Below, piece by piece: positions 33,542 to 42,701 of a stretch of 64,000 nucleotides of DNA (the first letter of the stretch is position 1; every line of letters begins with the position of its first letter). Below the pieces are notes generated by a model. It was not told the DNA's origin and did no database searches. It saw only the letters and a list, made by a program, of their open reading frames with translations. This stretch comes from Georgenia_B sunbinii (GTDB taxonomy: Bacteria > Actinomycetota > Actinomycetes > Actinomycetales > Actinomycetaceae): the NCBI RefSeq assembly GCF_036421855.1, contig NZ_JAZGOK010000003.1; one strand, written 5' to 3'. The translations under genes and the position numbers were made by a program.

Positions 33542-33560
33542 TCGTTAGTTACGCTAACGA
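33542..33560 (-). promoter_or_regulatory. MarR operator overlapping the promoter
   Basis: Inverted repeat TCGTTAG-TTACG-CTAACGA with 7-bp arms, 16 bp upstream of the marR ATG. A TATATA -10-like stretch (33535-33541) abuts it on the minus strand, so binding would block the promoter and autoregulate the marR-MFS operon. Confidence 0.72.
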
Positions 33561-33749
33561 AAGAGTTGCCAGGGTGACCTGCCCCATGGCCGGTGGGCCC
33601 GGCGCCGTCGGCAAGCCAGCGGCGGCGGAGTCTCGACCGGTGGGACCCGTCGGCGGGCCGGGTCGAGTGGTGGAAGGCCGCGGCCACGACGCCGTCGGGC
33701 ATGTGACGATGCCGCCATCCGCATCCTGCCCACGACCCGAAGGAGTCCC

Positions 33750-34961
33750 GTGCTCGCCAGCACCGACCGCATCCAGACCAGCCACGCGGGCAGCCTGCCC
33801 CGCACGCCCGCACTGCTCGAGGCCAACGCCGCCCGCTCGGCCGGCGCCGGCCCCGCCGACTTCGACGAGCTGCTCAGTGCCGAGGTCACCGCCCTGGTCC
33901 GCCGGCAGCTCGACGCCGGCATCACCGTCGTCGGCGACGGCGAGTACGGCAAGTCGATGAGCTCGCCGGTCGACTACGGCGCCTGGTGGTCCTACTCCTT
34001 CCAGCGCACCGGCGGGCTGGAGATCACCGGCGACCAGTCGTGGGCGACGGCGTCGGTCGAGTCGCGCCCCGGGGACACCCGCCTCACTGGCTTCCTCCAC
34101 CGCCGAGACCGGCAGCTGTTCGCCGAGGCCTACGCCGACCCGACGTCGGGCATCTTCACCGGGGACGCCTCCGCCTCCCCGTTCCCGGTGTGTACCGGGC
34201 CGCTGAGCTACACCGGTCAGCAGGCGATCGCCGCGGACATCAGCAACCTCACCGGCGCGCTCGCCACCACCGGCGCCCAGGAGGGCTTCCTCACCGCGCT
34301 GTCACCCGGCAGCGCCGCCCGGATCGGCAACCAGCACTACACGACCGACGAGGAGTTCCTCTTCGCGTGGGCCGACGTGCTGCGTGAGGAGTACAAGGCG
34401 ATCATCGACGCCGGCCTCGTGCTGCAGATCGACGACCCGTCCATCGCGGAGAACTTCGACCAGATCACCCCCGAGCCTAGCGTCGAGGACTACGTCGCCT
34501 TCACCCGGCTGCGGGTCGAGGCGCTCAACTACGCGCTGCGCGACCTGCCGGCGGACCGGATCCGGTTCCACCTGTGCTGGGGCAGCTGGCACGGCCCGCA
34601 CACCACGGACATCGCGATGGCCGACATCGTCGGCACGATGCTGGAGATCAACGCCGGCGCGTACTCCTTCGAGGCGGCCAACGTCCGCCACGAGCACGAG
34701 TGGAAGGTGTGGCAGGACGTCGAGCTGCCCGAGGGCAAGCTCATCGTGCCCGGCGTCGTGTCGCACGCGACCAACGTCGTCGAGCACCCGCAGCTGGTGG
34801 CGGACCGGATCGAGCGGTTCGCGAGCGCCGTCGGCAAGGAGCGCGTCGTCGCGGCGACCGACTGCGGCCTCGGCGGGCGGGTCCATCCGCAGATCGCCTG
34901 GGCCAAGCTCGAGGCGCTGTCCGCCGGCGCCGAGCTCGCCACCCAGCGCCTCTGGCGCTGA
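33750..34961 (+). CDS. Cobalamin-independent methionine synthase (MetE C-terminal) family protein
   Basis: A 403-residue single-domain protein related to the C-terminal half of MetE, a zinc-dependent methyl-transfer fold. It begins RIQTSHAGSLPRTPAL, has DAGITVVGDGEYGK, a QIDDPSI segment, RFHLCWGSWHGPH with likely Zn-ligands His and Cys, then FEAANVRHEHEW and TDCGLGGRVHPQIAW with the last Cys. Full MetE is about twice as long, so this stand-alone type may be a methyltransferase for another substrate, or related to epoxyalkane:CoM transferases. GTG at 33750 follows AGGAG. The 189-bp leader can form a hairpin at 33632-33667, but I do not recognise a riboswitch. Confidence 0.85.
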   Translation: MLASTDRIQTSHAGSLPRTPALLEANAARSAGAGPADFDELLSAEVTALVRRQLDAGITVVGDGEYGKSMSSPVDYGAWWSYSFQRTGGLEITGDQSWATASVESRPGDTRLTGFLHRRDRQLFAEAYADPTSGIFTGDASASPFPVCTGPLSYTGQQAIAADISNLTGALATTGAQEGFLTALSPGSAARIGNQHYTTDEEFLFAWADVLREEYKAIIDAGLVLQIDDPSIAENFDQITPEPSVEDYVAFTRLRVEALNYALRDLPADRIRFHLCWGSWHGPHTTDIAMADIVGTMLEINAGAYSFEAANVRHEHEWKVWQDVELPEGKLIVPGVVSHATNVVEHPQLVADRIERFASAVGKERVVAATDCGLGGRVHPQIAWAKLEALSAGAELATQRLWR

Positions 34962-34982
34962 TTCCCACACCCTGACGCGCCC

Positions 34983-35035
34983 CCAGGCGGCCGGCTCCGC
35001 CGAGATCGGGTATCTCGGCAGAACCGGCCGCCTGG
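34983..35035. terminator. Large imperfect hairpin 1 with GCCGAGAT core
   Basis: Outer arms CCAGGCGGCCGG (34983-34994) and its complement (35024-35035) flank a mismatched step. An inner perfect stem GCCGAGAT-N5-ATCTCGGC follows, with loop CGGGT. It lies after the + strand MetE-like gene and before the convergent purine permease end, so it may end transcription. Its core is identical to that of the next hairpin. Confidence 0.72.
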
Positions 35036-35041
35036 AGCGGC

Positions 35042-35097
35042 ACCCCGGCCGTCCTTCCGCCGAGATCGGGTATCTCGGCGGAAGGACGACCCGGGGT
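35042..35097. terminator. Large hairpin 2 with the same core
   Basis: A perfect 17-bp stem (35050-35066 with 35072-35088) with loop CGGGT, extended by an outer ACCCCGG/CCGGGGT pairing. It ends only a few bases before the convergent NCS2 permease stop. Core, loop and spacing are identical to hairpin 1, so these are two copies of one element. Confidence 0.78.
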
Positions 35098-35101
35098 GGG
35101 G

Positions 35102-36565
<1,464 letters not shown>

Positions 36566-36663
36566 GGGCGGCATGGTGCCAGAAGCCGGGTGTCGCAGGA
36601 CACCCCTGTTCATGGCCGACGGCGGCGCACGTCACACTCGGGCGACTCCCCTACGATCGGGGC

Positions 36664-36942
36664 ATGCGCATACCCGTCCCGCCGGAGACCCGTTCCGAGG
36701 ACCTGCCGCCGGTGCGGGTCAACACGGTGACGATGGTGCTCGTCGGGATCGGCGCCTGGCTGGTGGGGCTCGTCGTCGTCCTCGTCCTGCGGGCCACCGG
36801 CGCGGACCTCGGCGAGGAGCTGCTGGTCTGCCTGGCCGGCATCGGCTTCGGGATCCTTGCGCTGGGCTGGGCAGTCCCCCAGCACCGGCGGTCGCTGCGT
36901 CGCGAAGCCGCAACGTCCGCCACCGAGGAGGACCCGCGGTGA
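36664..36942 (+). CDS. DUF2530 membrane protein
   Basis: A 92-residue protein with two predicted transmembrane helices (~residues 22-42 and 54-74). The conserved PVRVNTVTMVLVGIGAWLVGLVVVLVLR is the signature of the actinobacterial DUF2530 family, of unknown function. Its stop overlaps the GTG start of the next gene, so the two are co-translated. It is divergent from the purine permease with a 98-bp shared promoter region. Confidence 0.88.
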   Translation: MRIPVPPETRSEDLPPVRVNTVTMVLVGIGAWLVGLVVVLVLRATGADLGEELLVCLAGIGFGILALGWAVPQHRRSLRREAATSATEEDPR

Positions 36943-37874
36943 AGGTCCTGCTGCCCGACACCCTGCCGCTGCACCTCGACGTCCCGGACGGCGTGACGAC
37001 GGTCGTGCTCGACCTCACCGCGCCGATCCCCGACGCCCACACCGACGCCGAGGTGCTCGTCACGTGGGGCCAGGGCGTCCACCGGTTGCGCCGCATCGCC
37101 GCCGCGCTGCCGCGGCTGCGGTGGGTCCAGACACTCTCTGCCGGGCCGGACGCCGTCCTCGACGCGGGCCTCGCGCCGCACGTCTTCGTGACGTCGGGCC
37201 GCGGCCTGCACGACCTCACCGTCGCCGAGCACGCGCTCATGCTGATCCTTGCCGGCGTGCGGCGCGTCGACGCGATGGTCCGGGCGCAGGACGAGCACCG
37301 CTGGGCACGCGAGCTCGGCGGGCTCCAGCCGATGCGTCCCGAGGGCCGGCTCACTACCCTGCTGGGCGCGCGCGTGGTCGTGTGGGGCTTCGGCTCGATC
37401 GGCCAGACCCTCGCGCCCTACCTGCGGATGCTCGGGGCCGACGTCCGCGGCATCGCGCAGACCGCCGGCGCCCGGGCCGGCTTCGAGGTCAGTGACGACG
37501 TCGACGGCGAGCTCGCGGCCGCCGACGTGCTCGTCATGGTGCTGCCCTCGCTGCCCGAGACCCGGCACGCGCTGGACGCCCGCCGGTTGTCACTGCTGCC
37601 CGGTCACGCCTGGGTGGTCAACGTCGGCCGAGGAGCCACGATCGACGAGGAGGCGCTCATCGCTGCCCTCGACGCCGGGGCCATCGGCGGCGCGGCGCTG
37701 GACGTCACCGAGACCGAGCCGCTGCCGGCGGACTCCCCGCTGTGGGCGGCGCCCAATTTCATCCTCTCGCCGCACGCGGCCGGTGGCCGGCCGGTGGGTG
37801 CCGAGCGGCTCCTCGAGGAGAACCTCGCAGCGTTCGTCGAGGGCCGCGAGCTGCGCAACGTGGTCCGGCCGTAG
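36939..37874 (+). CDS. D-isomer-specific 2-hydroxyacid dehydrogenase
   Basis: A 311-residue NAD(P)-dependent dehydrogenase reducing a 2-ketoacid or oxidising a D-2-hydroxyacid. The N-terminal substrate half includes LRWVQTLSAGPDAVLD and TSGRGLHDLTVAEHALML. The nucleotide site is VVVWGFGSIGQTLAPYL (GxGxxG, ~residue 148). Catalytic Arg, Glu and His are in NVGRGATIDEEAL, TETEPLPADSPLW and SPHAAGGRPVG. The exact substrate is unknown. GTG at 36939 overlaps the DUF2530 stop. It ends just before a reverse repeat array. Confidence 0.9.
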   Translation: MKVLLPDTLPLHLDVPDGVTTVVLDLTAPIPDAHTDAEVLVTWGQGVHRLRRIAAALPRLRWVQTLSAGPDAVLDAGLAPHVFVTSGRGLHDLTVAEHALMLILAGVRRVDAMVRAQDEHRWARELGGLQPMRPEGRLTTLLGARVVVWGFGSIGQTLAPYLRMLGADVRGIAQTAGARAGFEVSDDVDGELAAADVLVMVLPSLPETRHALDARRLSLLPGHAWVVNVGRGATIDEEALIAALDAGAIGGAALDVTETEPLPADSPLWAAPNFILSPHAAGGRPVGAERLLEENLAAFVEGRELRNVVRP

Positions 37875-37891
37875 TACCGACTGCCGGCGCG

Positions 37892-37961
37892 GACAATCCA
37901 GCTCTCGCAGACAATCCAGCTCTCGCGGATAATCCAGCTCTCGCGGACGATCCAGCTAGTC
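37892..37961 (-). repeat. GACA-N7-TGTC-type array C, reverse orientation
   Basis: Four units at 37892, 37910, 37928 and 37946, spacing exactly 18 bp. The form is GACAATCCAGCTCTC with changes GATAATCC and GACGATCC in the last two. The last unit extends into the 3' end of the MFS gene (stop TAG at 37956-37958), so the array forms its C-terminal codons. Both flanking genes converge here. Confidence 0.87.
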
Positions 37962-39224
37962 GAGACCGGCACGACGGCGGGTGGTGCGGTTGGCGTGCAC
38001 GGACCACCACGGCACCCACCGGCCGAGCGCGCCGGCGGCACCGAAGCTCACCACCCCCATCGCCGCGATACCCAGCGCGAGCGAGCCCACTGCCGCACCG
38101 GCGGCGACCACCAGCGGACCAGCCGCAGCGCCGGTGTCCTGGAACAGCCGCCAGATGCCGAGGAACTGGGAGCGCCCGGACTCCGGTGCGGCGTCCGCGC
38201 CAAGGGTCATGAGGATGCCCGAGCTCATCCCGTTGCCGAGGCCGAGGAGGGCGGCGACGACGCTCACCGAGGCGACGGTGGTGGTCAGCGGCAGCACGAG
38301 CAGCGCGACGCCCATGGTGATCGTCGCCGGGATGCCGATCCACAGCCGCCCGAACTGGTCCATCACCTTGCCGGCCGGGTAGAAGAGCAGCATGTCCATG
38401 CCGCCGGCGAGCCCGAACACCAGGCTGATCACCGCGGGGTCGAGCCCGATGTGCTCGCCCCAGAGCGGCAGCACCGTCTGCCGGGCGCCGCGGGTGGCCC
38501 CCACGAGCAGCACCGCGAGGCCGAGCGAGGCGAACACCCGGCGGTGCGTGCGGAACACCTCGGCCATCCGGGGTGCCGGCCGGCCGGCCACCGCACCCGG
38601 CGCCGTCGTCGTGCCCCGCCCGCCCGGGCGTCCCGGCTCCCCGGTGCGCTCCGGCGGGACCGCGAGGAGGACCGCGGTGGCCGCGAGGGAGGTGCCGACG
38701 GCCAGCCAGTAGCCGTGCTGGACGTCGCCGCCGTGGATGACGGCCGCACCGGCGAACGGGCCGATGAACAGGCCGATCCGGTGGACGCCGGCGAGCGTGG
38801 ACAGCACCCGTGCCCGACGCAGCGGCGGGGTGATCTCGGTGAGGTAGGCGTGGCGCGCGAGGTTGTAGACCGCGTTGGCGCCGCCGATGGCCAGCACGCT
38901 CACCGCCAGCAGCGCGAGGTTCGGCGCGAGCGCGCAGCCGATGAAGCCGGCCGCCGCGAGCAGACCCGCGAGGATCATCGCGCCCCGGTCGCCGAGGCGG
39001 GCGGCCAGCGACCCCGCCGGCACGTCGACGAGGATCTGCCCGACGGCCAGCAGCGCCGCCATCACGCCCGCGACCGCCAGGGAGGCGCCGAGCTGGATCG
39101 CGGTGATGGCCACGATCGGCAGCATCGCGCCGACACCGATCTCGAAGATGAGGGACGGCACGAAGGCGCCGAGCACCACCGGCCGCATCGGGAACATCGG
39201 GTCCTCGCCCCGGCGGACCGTCAC
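37956..39224 (-). CDS. MFS transporter
   Basis: A 422-residue major facilitator with about 12 transmembrane helices. It has PAGSLAARLGDRGAMILAGLL as the loop 2-3 motif, a central hydrophilic loop of ~45 residues (RTGEPGRPGGRGTTTAPGAVAGRPAPR, ~205-230), and DQFGRLWIGIP in the second half. It has no diagnostic substrate motif. It is a minus-strand neighbour of the DUF3027 gene. The last residues are encoded by repeat array C, which shows recent sequence change at the C-terminus. Confidence 0.85.
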   Translation of the reverse strand: MTVRRGEDPMFPMRPVVLGAFVPSLIFEIGVGAMLPIVAITAIQLGASLAVAGVMAALLAVGQILVDVPAGSLAARLGDRGAMILAGLLAAAGFIGCALAPNLALLAVSVLAIGGANAVYNLARHAYLTEITPPLRRARVLSTLAGVHRIGLFIGPFAGAAVIHGGDVQHGYWLAVGTSLAATAVLLAVPPERTGEPGRPGGRGTTTAPGAVAGRPAPRMAEVFRTHRRVFASLGLAVLLVGATRGARQTVLPLWGEHIGLDPAVISLVFGLAGGMDMLLFYPAGKVMDQFGRLWIGIPATITMGVALLVLPLTTTVASVSVVAALLGLGNGMSSGILMTLGADAAPESGRSQFLGIWRLFQDTGAAAGPLVVAAGAAVGSLALGIAAMGVVSFGAAGALGRWVPWWSVHANRTTRRRAGLD

Positions 39225-39281
39225 GCTGCCGGTCCCGCAGCACCGGTGGCGGCGGGAGGTAGGCCGGTCACCCGCGCGTGG

Positions 39282-40112
39282 TCACGCGTGGTCCGCGGCG
39301 GCCTCGTCCTGCTCGCCGGCGGGTGTCGGCTCGAGCTCGAGGACCTCGACGTCGAACTCGTCGATGACCGGCTCGGCGGCGTTCCAGATGCTCGCACGGT
39401 GGCGCTCGCCGGTCTCGGAGTGCGACCCGCAGCCGTGGTCGAGGCTGACGACGGAACCGTCGTCCGGCGACCACTCGTTGCCGCACACCCCGAAGGCGGT
39501 GCGCAGCGAGCCGGCGAGCGGCAGGAAGAAGGCGCACGTGGTGCAGGCCTCGGTGGCGGCCCGGGCACCGGCCGAGGTGGGGCCGCGGTCACCCTCGTAC
39601 CAGCGCGTCGCCGCCTGGCGGCGGCCGGCGGCGGAGAGCACGCGAGCCCGGCCGAGCCCAACCTCGTAGGCGAGCTCGGGGCCCAGGGCATCGGCATCCT
39701 CACCGGTGGCCTGATAGCCGACCTCGAGCCGTTCGTCGTCCCCGACGTAGGGCAGCACGTCGGTCGAGCTGACGTCGGAGGGCTGGAGACGCTCGGACCA
39801 CGGCACCCAGTCCGGGGAGAGCAGCGCACGCTCGCCAGGACGCAGGTTGACCTCGGCCACGGTGGCGCGCCGGGCGCGGGGCGGCCGGTTGAGCGTGACC
39901 GCCCAGTACCAGCCGTGGTAGCCGGGGTCGAGCGCCTCGAACACGTGGGTGAGCACCCGGTCCGCCTCGAGGACGAAGCCGACGTGGTCGCCGACCCGTC
40001 CCTCGCCTGCGTCGGCGACGGCGGCCTCGCGAGCCTGGTCGACCGCCCCGGCGAGTACCGCTTCCTTGGGGGGCCGGGTCGCACGCGGCGTGAGGACAAC
40101 TGATGAGGACAC
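39282..40112 (-). CDS. DUF3027 protein
   Basis: A 276-residue protein of the actinobacterial DUF3027 family, function unknown. Conserved features are DHVGFVLEADRVLTHVFEALDPGYHGWYWAVTL (~residues 42-75), PPRARRATVAEVNL, and a C-terminal Cys-rich part with EACTTCAFFLPL and FGVCGNEWSPDDGSVVSLDHGCGSHSE. The four cysteines and His could bind a metal. The acidic tail after residue ~255 is variable. GTG at 40112 is the start. Adjacent to a cold-shock gene on the same strand, a pairing I recall from other Micrococcales. Confidence 0.88.
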   Translation of the reverse strand: MSSSVVLTPRATRPPKEAVLAGAVDQAREAAVADAGEGRVGDHVGFVLEADRVLTHVFEALDPGYHGWYWAVTLNRPPRARRATVAEVNLRPGERALLSPDWVPWSERLQPSDVSSTDVLPYVGDDERLEVGYQATGEDADALGPELAYEVGLGRARVLSAAGRRQAATRWYEGDRGPTSAGARAATEACTTCAFFLPLAGSLRTAFGVCGNEWSPDDGSVVSLDHGCGSHSETGERHRASIWNAAEPVIDEFDVEVLELEPTPAGEQDEAAADHA

Positions 40113-40135
40113 GGATCGATCCTAGTCTGCGACGC

Positions 40136-40519
40136 TCAGGCGTCGAACTGGTCAGCGAGCACGCGCAGCACCTGGGCGAGCTTGGTGCCCCGCCCGTGCT
40201 CGGGGTAGCGGCCACGGCGGAGGTCTCCGGAGGCCCGGTCGAGCTCGCGGATGAGGTCTTCGACGATCGGCACCATGTCCTCCGCGGGACGCCGGGTGGC
40301 ACGAACCACCGAGGGCACCGGGTCCAGCATCCGCACCGAGAGCGCCGACGGACCGCGACGGCCGTCTGCCACGCCGAACTCGACCTTGGCGCCGGGCTTC
40401 GGGCTCGGGCTGTCCGCCGGCAGCGCCGAGGCGTGCAGGAAGACCTCACCGCCGTCGTCGTCGGCAATGAAACCGAAGCCTCGCTCGGCGTCGAACCACT
40501 TGACCTTGCCGGTGGGCAC
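40136..40519 (-). CDS. Cold-shock-domain protein with C-terminal extension
   Basis: A 127-residue protein: an N-terminal cold-shock domain (~1-67) with RNP-1-like KWFDAERGFGFIADD and RNP-2-like EVFLHASAL. A helical extension of ~60 residues follows (RPAEDMVPIVEDLIRELDRASGDLRRGRYPEHGRGTKLAQVL), not present in the minimal ~67-residue Csp. The family is a nucleic acid chaperone; the extension is characteristic of an actinobacterial group. The GTG start at 40519 follows AGAGG and starts MPTGKVKWF as usual. It sits 23 bp upstream of DUF3027. Confidence 0.93.
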   Translation of the reverse strand: MPTGKVKWFDAERGFGFIADDDGGEVFLHASALPADSPSPKPGAKVEFGVADGRRGPSALSVRMLDPVPSVVRATRRPAEDMVPIVEDLIRELDRASGDLRRGRYPEHGRGTKLAQVLRVLADQFDA

Positions 40520-40732
40520 GTCTGACCTCTGCTCCTTGACTGCGGGATGGCGCACGGGCGTACGCGCACCTCCCAGGATAACCGTCGGTGACGCTCCTCG
40601 TCGGCCCTCTGGCACCGCAGATCCCCTGCCGCCGACGTGCCGGGGCACGAGCGGGGCGACCGGGTACCGCGGCGAAGCATTACCGTGGGTGGTGCCGCCC
40701 ACGACGGAACCGGCACTCGAGGAGGCAAAGAC

Positions 40733-42694
40733 ATGTCGCAACCGCCGGCCGAGCAGGCCCCACGCCCGCTGACCGACCTCGCGCTGTGGCTCATCCGGTC
40801 CTACCCGACCGAGCCGGGCTGGGACGAGCTGCGCCTGTCCCTGCGACCACTGCGGGACAAGGTCCATTTCCAGGCGATCGAGGTCCGCGGCGAGCAGCGC
40901 ACCGGCAAGATCGGCCAGCTGCTGCCGGGCAACCCGCCCTACGACCAGACCCGTGCACTGCAGGACTCCCAGCTGCGGCCGGGCGCCGGCACCTGGATCG
41001 AGTCGTCGATCGTCGTCGCGGCCACCGGTTGGCCGCAGCCGTCCTTCCGCGTCACCGGACAGTTCAGCCGGGACGCCGAGCCGGCACCCTGGAAGGCCGA
41101 CGACCAGGCGCTGGACGCCACCGACCTCGTCCACCACCTCACCCGTTACCCGAGGCAGCCGGGCCACGTCCCCGCATGGGTCCGTGACCGCATCCTCGCG
41201 GCCGGCCTCGAGGTGCCGATCGCCCCGGCCGAGGACGAGACGCACCCGGTCGACACCACCGCGATCCCCGTCGTCGTGGACATCGACCCCGCGGAGTCCG
41301 CTGACGACGTCCCACGGGCCGACCGGCCGCGCCCCGAGGCGCTGGACATCAGCGTCGACCGCGACGGTCCGGTGCTCGCCGACGGGACCCGTCCCGGGCG
41401 GCGCCGCTACCGGTTGGGCGGTTCGCTCCGGTTGATCGACGTCCTCGAGACGATCGGCAGCCCGCTGCCGTTCCTCGACGACCATGGCACGTGGATCGTG
41501 CGTCACGGCCAGCAGCGCGACGCCGGTCGTATCCTCGCCGTGCTCGAGCAGGGCGCCGGCGCCGGCGCCGGCCGGCACCCCGAGGTCACCGTGCACCTGC
41601 TGAGCAACGTCGAGCCCGTCGACCTGCTCGACGACGACGACCGGCTCGAGCTCTACTACTGCTCGGTGCCCGGCGAGCTGGAGGTCGTCATCGACAGCGC
41701 CCGGCTCGGCGAGGTCAGCCTGCCGCCGGCGCCCGCGGACCCGCCGAACAACGAGGCGGTGCGGGACGCGGTCGCCGCCTTCGCCGAGACCCCTGGACAG
41801 CCGGCGATGTTCCACGTGCTGCGCCAGGCGCTCGGCGGCCGGCTCGTCCTCGACGCGACCGGCACGGAGCTACCCGCGGCCGGTGGCCGGCAGACCCAGT
41901 TCCAGCTCGCCACCCTCACCCTGCCCGACGGCGGTCGCGGGCTGGGCGTCTTCACCAGCAACAAGGAGCTGCTCGAGTTCCGTAACAAGTCCGCCACCGC
42001 CCCGGCCGACAAGATCACCGGCCTCGCGCAGAGCGGCACCGCCGTCCTCACGATGTTCCGGGACAACCCCGACATCGGCTGGCTCGTCGTCAACCCGGGC
42101 GGTCCGTCATGCCCGATCGGCAAGCCGGCGGCCACCTTCGCGCTGTCCGCCCCGAGCAACAGCGCGGTCAAGAACCTGCTGGGCCGCACCCACACCGCGC
42201 AGGAGCTCGTCACCGCGCTCAGCGTGCCCGACGCGCACCTGTTCGTCGCGCAGCGCACCACCGAGAGCGGGCAGGTGGGCCCGGCGATGCTGCGGGACAA
42301 GAACGACGGCAAGCCGATCATGATCGCTTTCACGTCACCCGCGGAGATCGCCGCCTACAACCCCGAGATGGGGGTGCTCAAGCTGCCGGTGTCCGCGGTG
42401 CTGCAGCTGACCCTCGCCAACCGGGCCAAGGCACTGATCCTCGACCCCGGCGGGCCTCGCGCCACGCTCGCCAGCGCGCAGGTCTGGCACATGCTCGGCA
42501 ACCCCGAGCTGCCGGCTCCGGCGGAGCCCGCACCGGCGGTCGGCAGCGCCGCCCAGCCGGCCACCGAAGGCGGGCCCGGCCAGGACGGGCCCGACCAGGA
42601 CGGACCTGCCGCCGACGACGGGCCAGCGGTCGACGAGCCAGCGGTCGACGGGCGAACCGACACCGGCGAGGACGACTCCCCGGGCCGGCCGTGA
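40733..42694 (+). CDS. SseB-domain-containing protein
   Basis: A 653-residue protein with an SseB-like N-terminal-type domain in its C-terminal half. This shows in AVAAFAETPGQPAMFHVLRQALGGRLVLDAT (~residue 345) and GRGLGVFTSNKELLEFR (~403), and a related repeat about residues 430-590. The N-terminal part (~1-330) has LALWLIRSYPTEPGWDELRL and a second module with LRLIDVLETIGSPLPFLDDHGTW. The last ~70 residues are Pro/Asp/Gly-rich. SseB-like proteins were named for secretion effectors, but in actinobacteria the role is unknown. ATG at 40733 follows GGAGG. Confidence 0.72.
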   Translation: MSQPPAEQAPRPLTDLALWLIRSYPTEPGWDELRLSLRPLRDKVHFQAIEVRGEQRTGKIGQLLPGNPPYDQTRALQDSQLRPGAGTWIESSIVVAATGWPQPSFRVTGQFSRDAEPAPWKADDQALDATDLVHHLTRYPRQPGHVPAWVRDRILAAGLEVPIAPAEDETHPVDTTAIPVVVDIDPAESADDVPRADRPRPEALDISVDRDGPVLADGTRPGRRRYRLGGSLRLIDVLETIGSPLPFLDDHGTWIVRHGQQRDAGRILAVLEQGAGAGAGRHPEVTVHLLSNVEPVDLLDDDDRLELYYCSVPGELEVVIDSARLGEVSLPPAPADPPNNEAVRDAVAAFAETPGQPAMFHVLRQALGGRLVLDATGTELPAAGGRQTQFQLATLTLPDGGRGLGVFTSNKELLEFRNKSATAPADKITGLAQSGTAVLTMFRDNPDIGWLVVNPGGPSCPIGKPAATFALSAPSNSAVKNLLGRTHTAQELVTALSVPDAHLFVAQRTTESGQVGPAMLRDKNDGKPIMIAFTSPAEIAAYNPEMGVLKLPVSAVLQLTLANRAKALILDPGGPRATLASAQVWHMLGNPELPAPAEPAPAVGSAAQPATEGGPGQDGPDQDGPAADDGPAVDEPAVDGRTDTGEDDSPGRP

Positions 42695-42701
42695 CGCGCT
42701 G

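Noticed and set aside
33561..33749. A cobalamin or SAM riboswitch before the MetE-like gene
   Set aside because: A hairpin at 33632-33667 is possible, but none of the conserved core motifs of those riboswitches are present.
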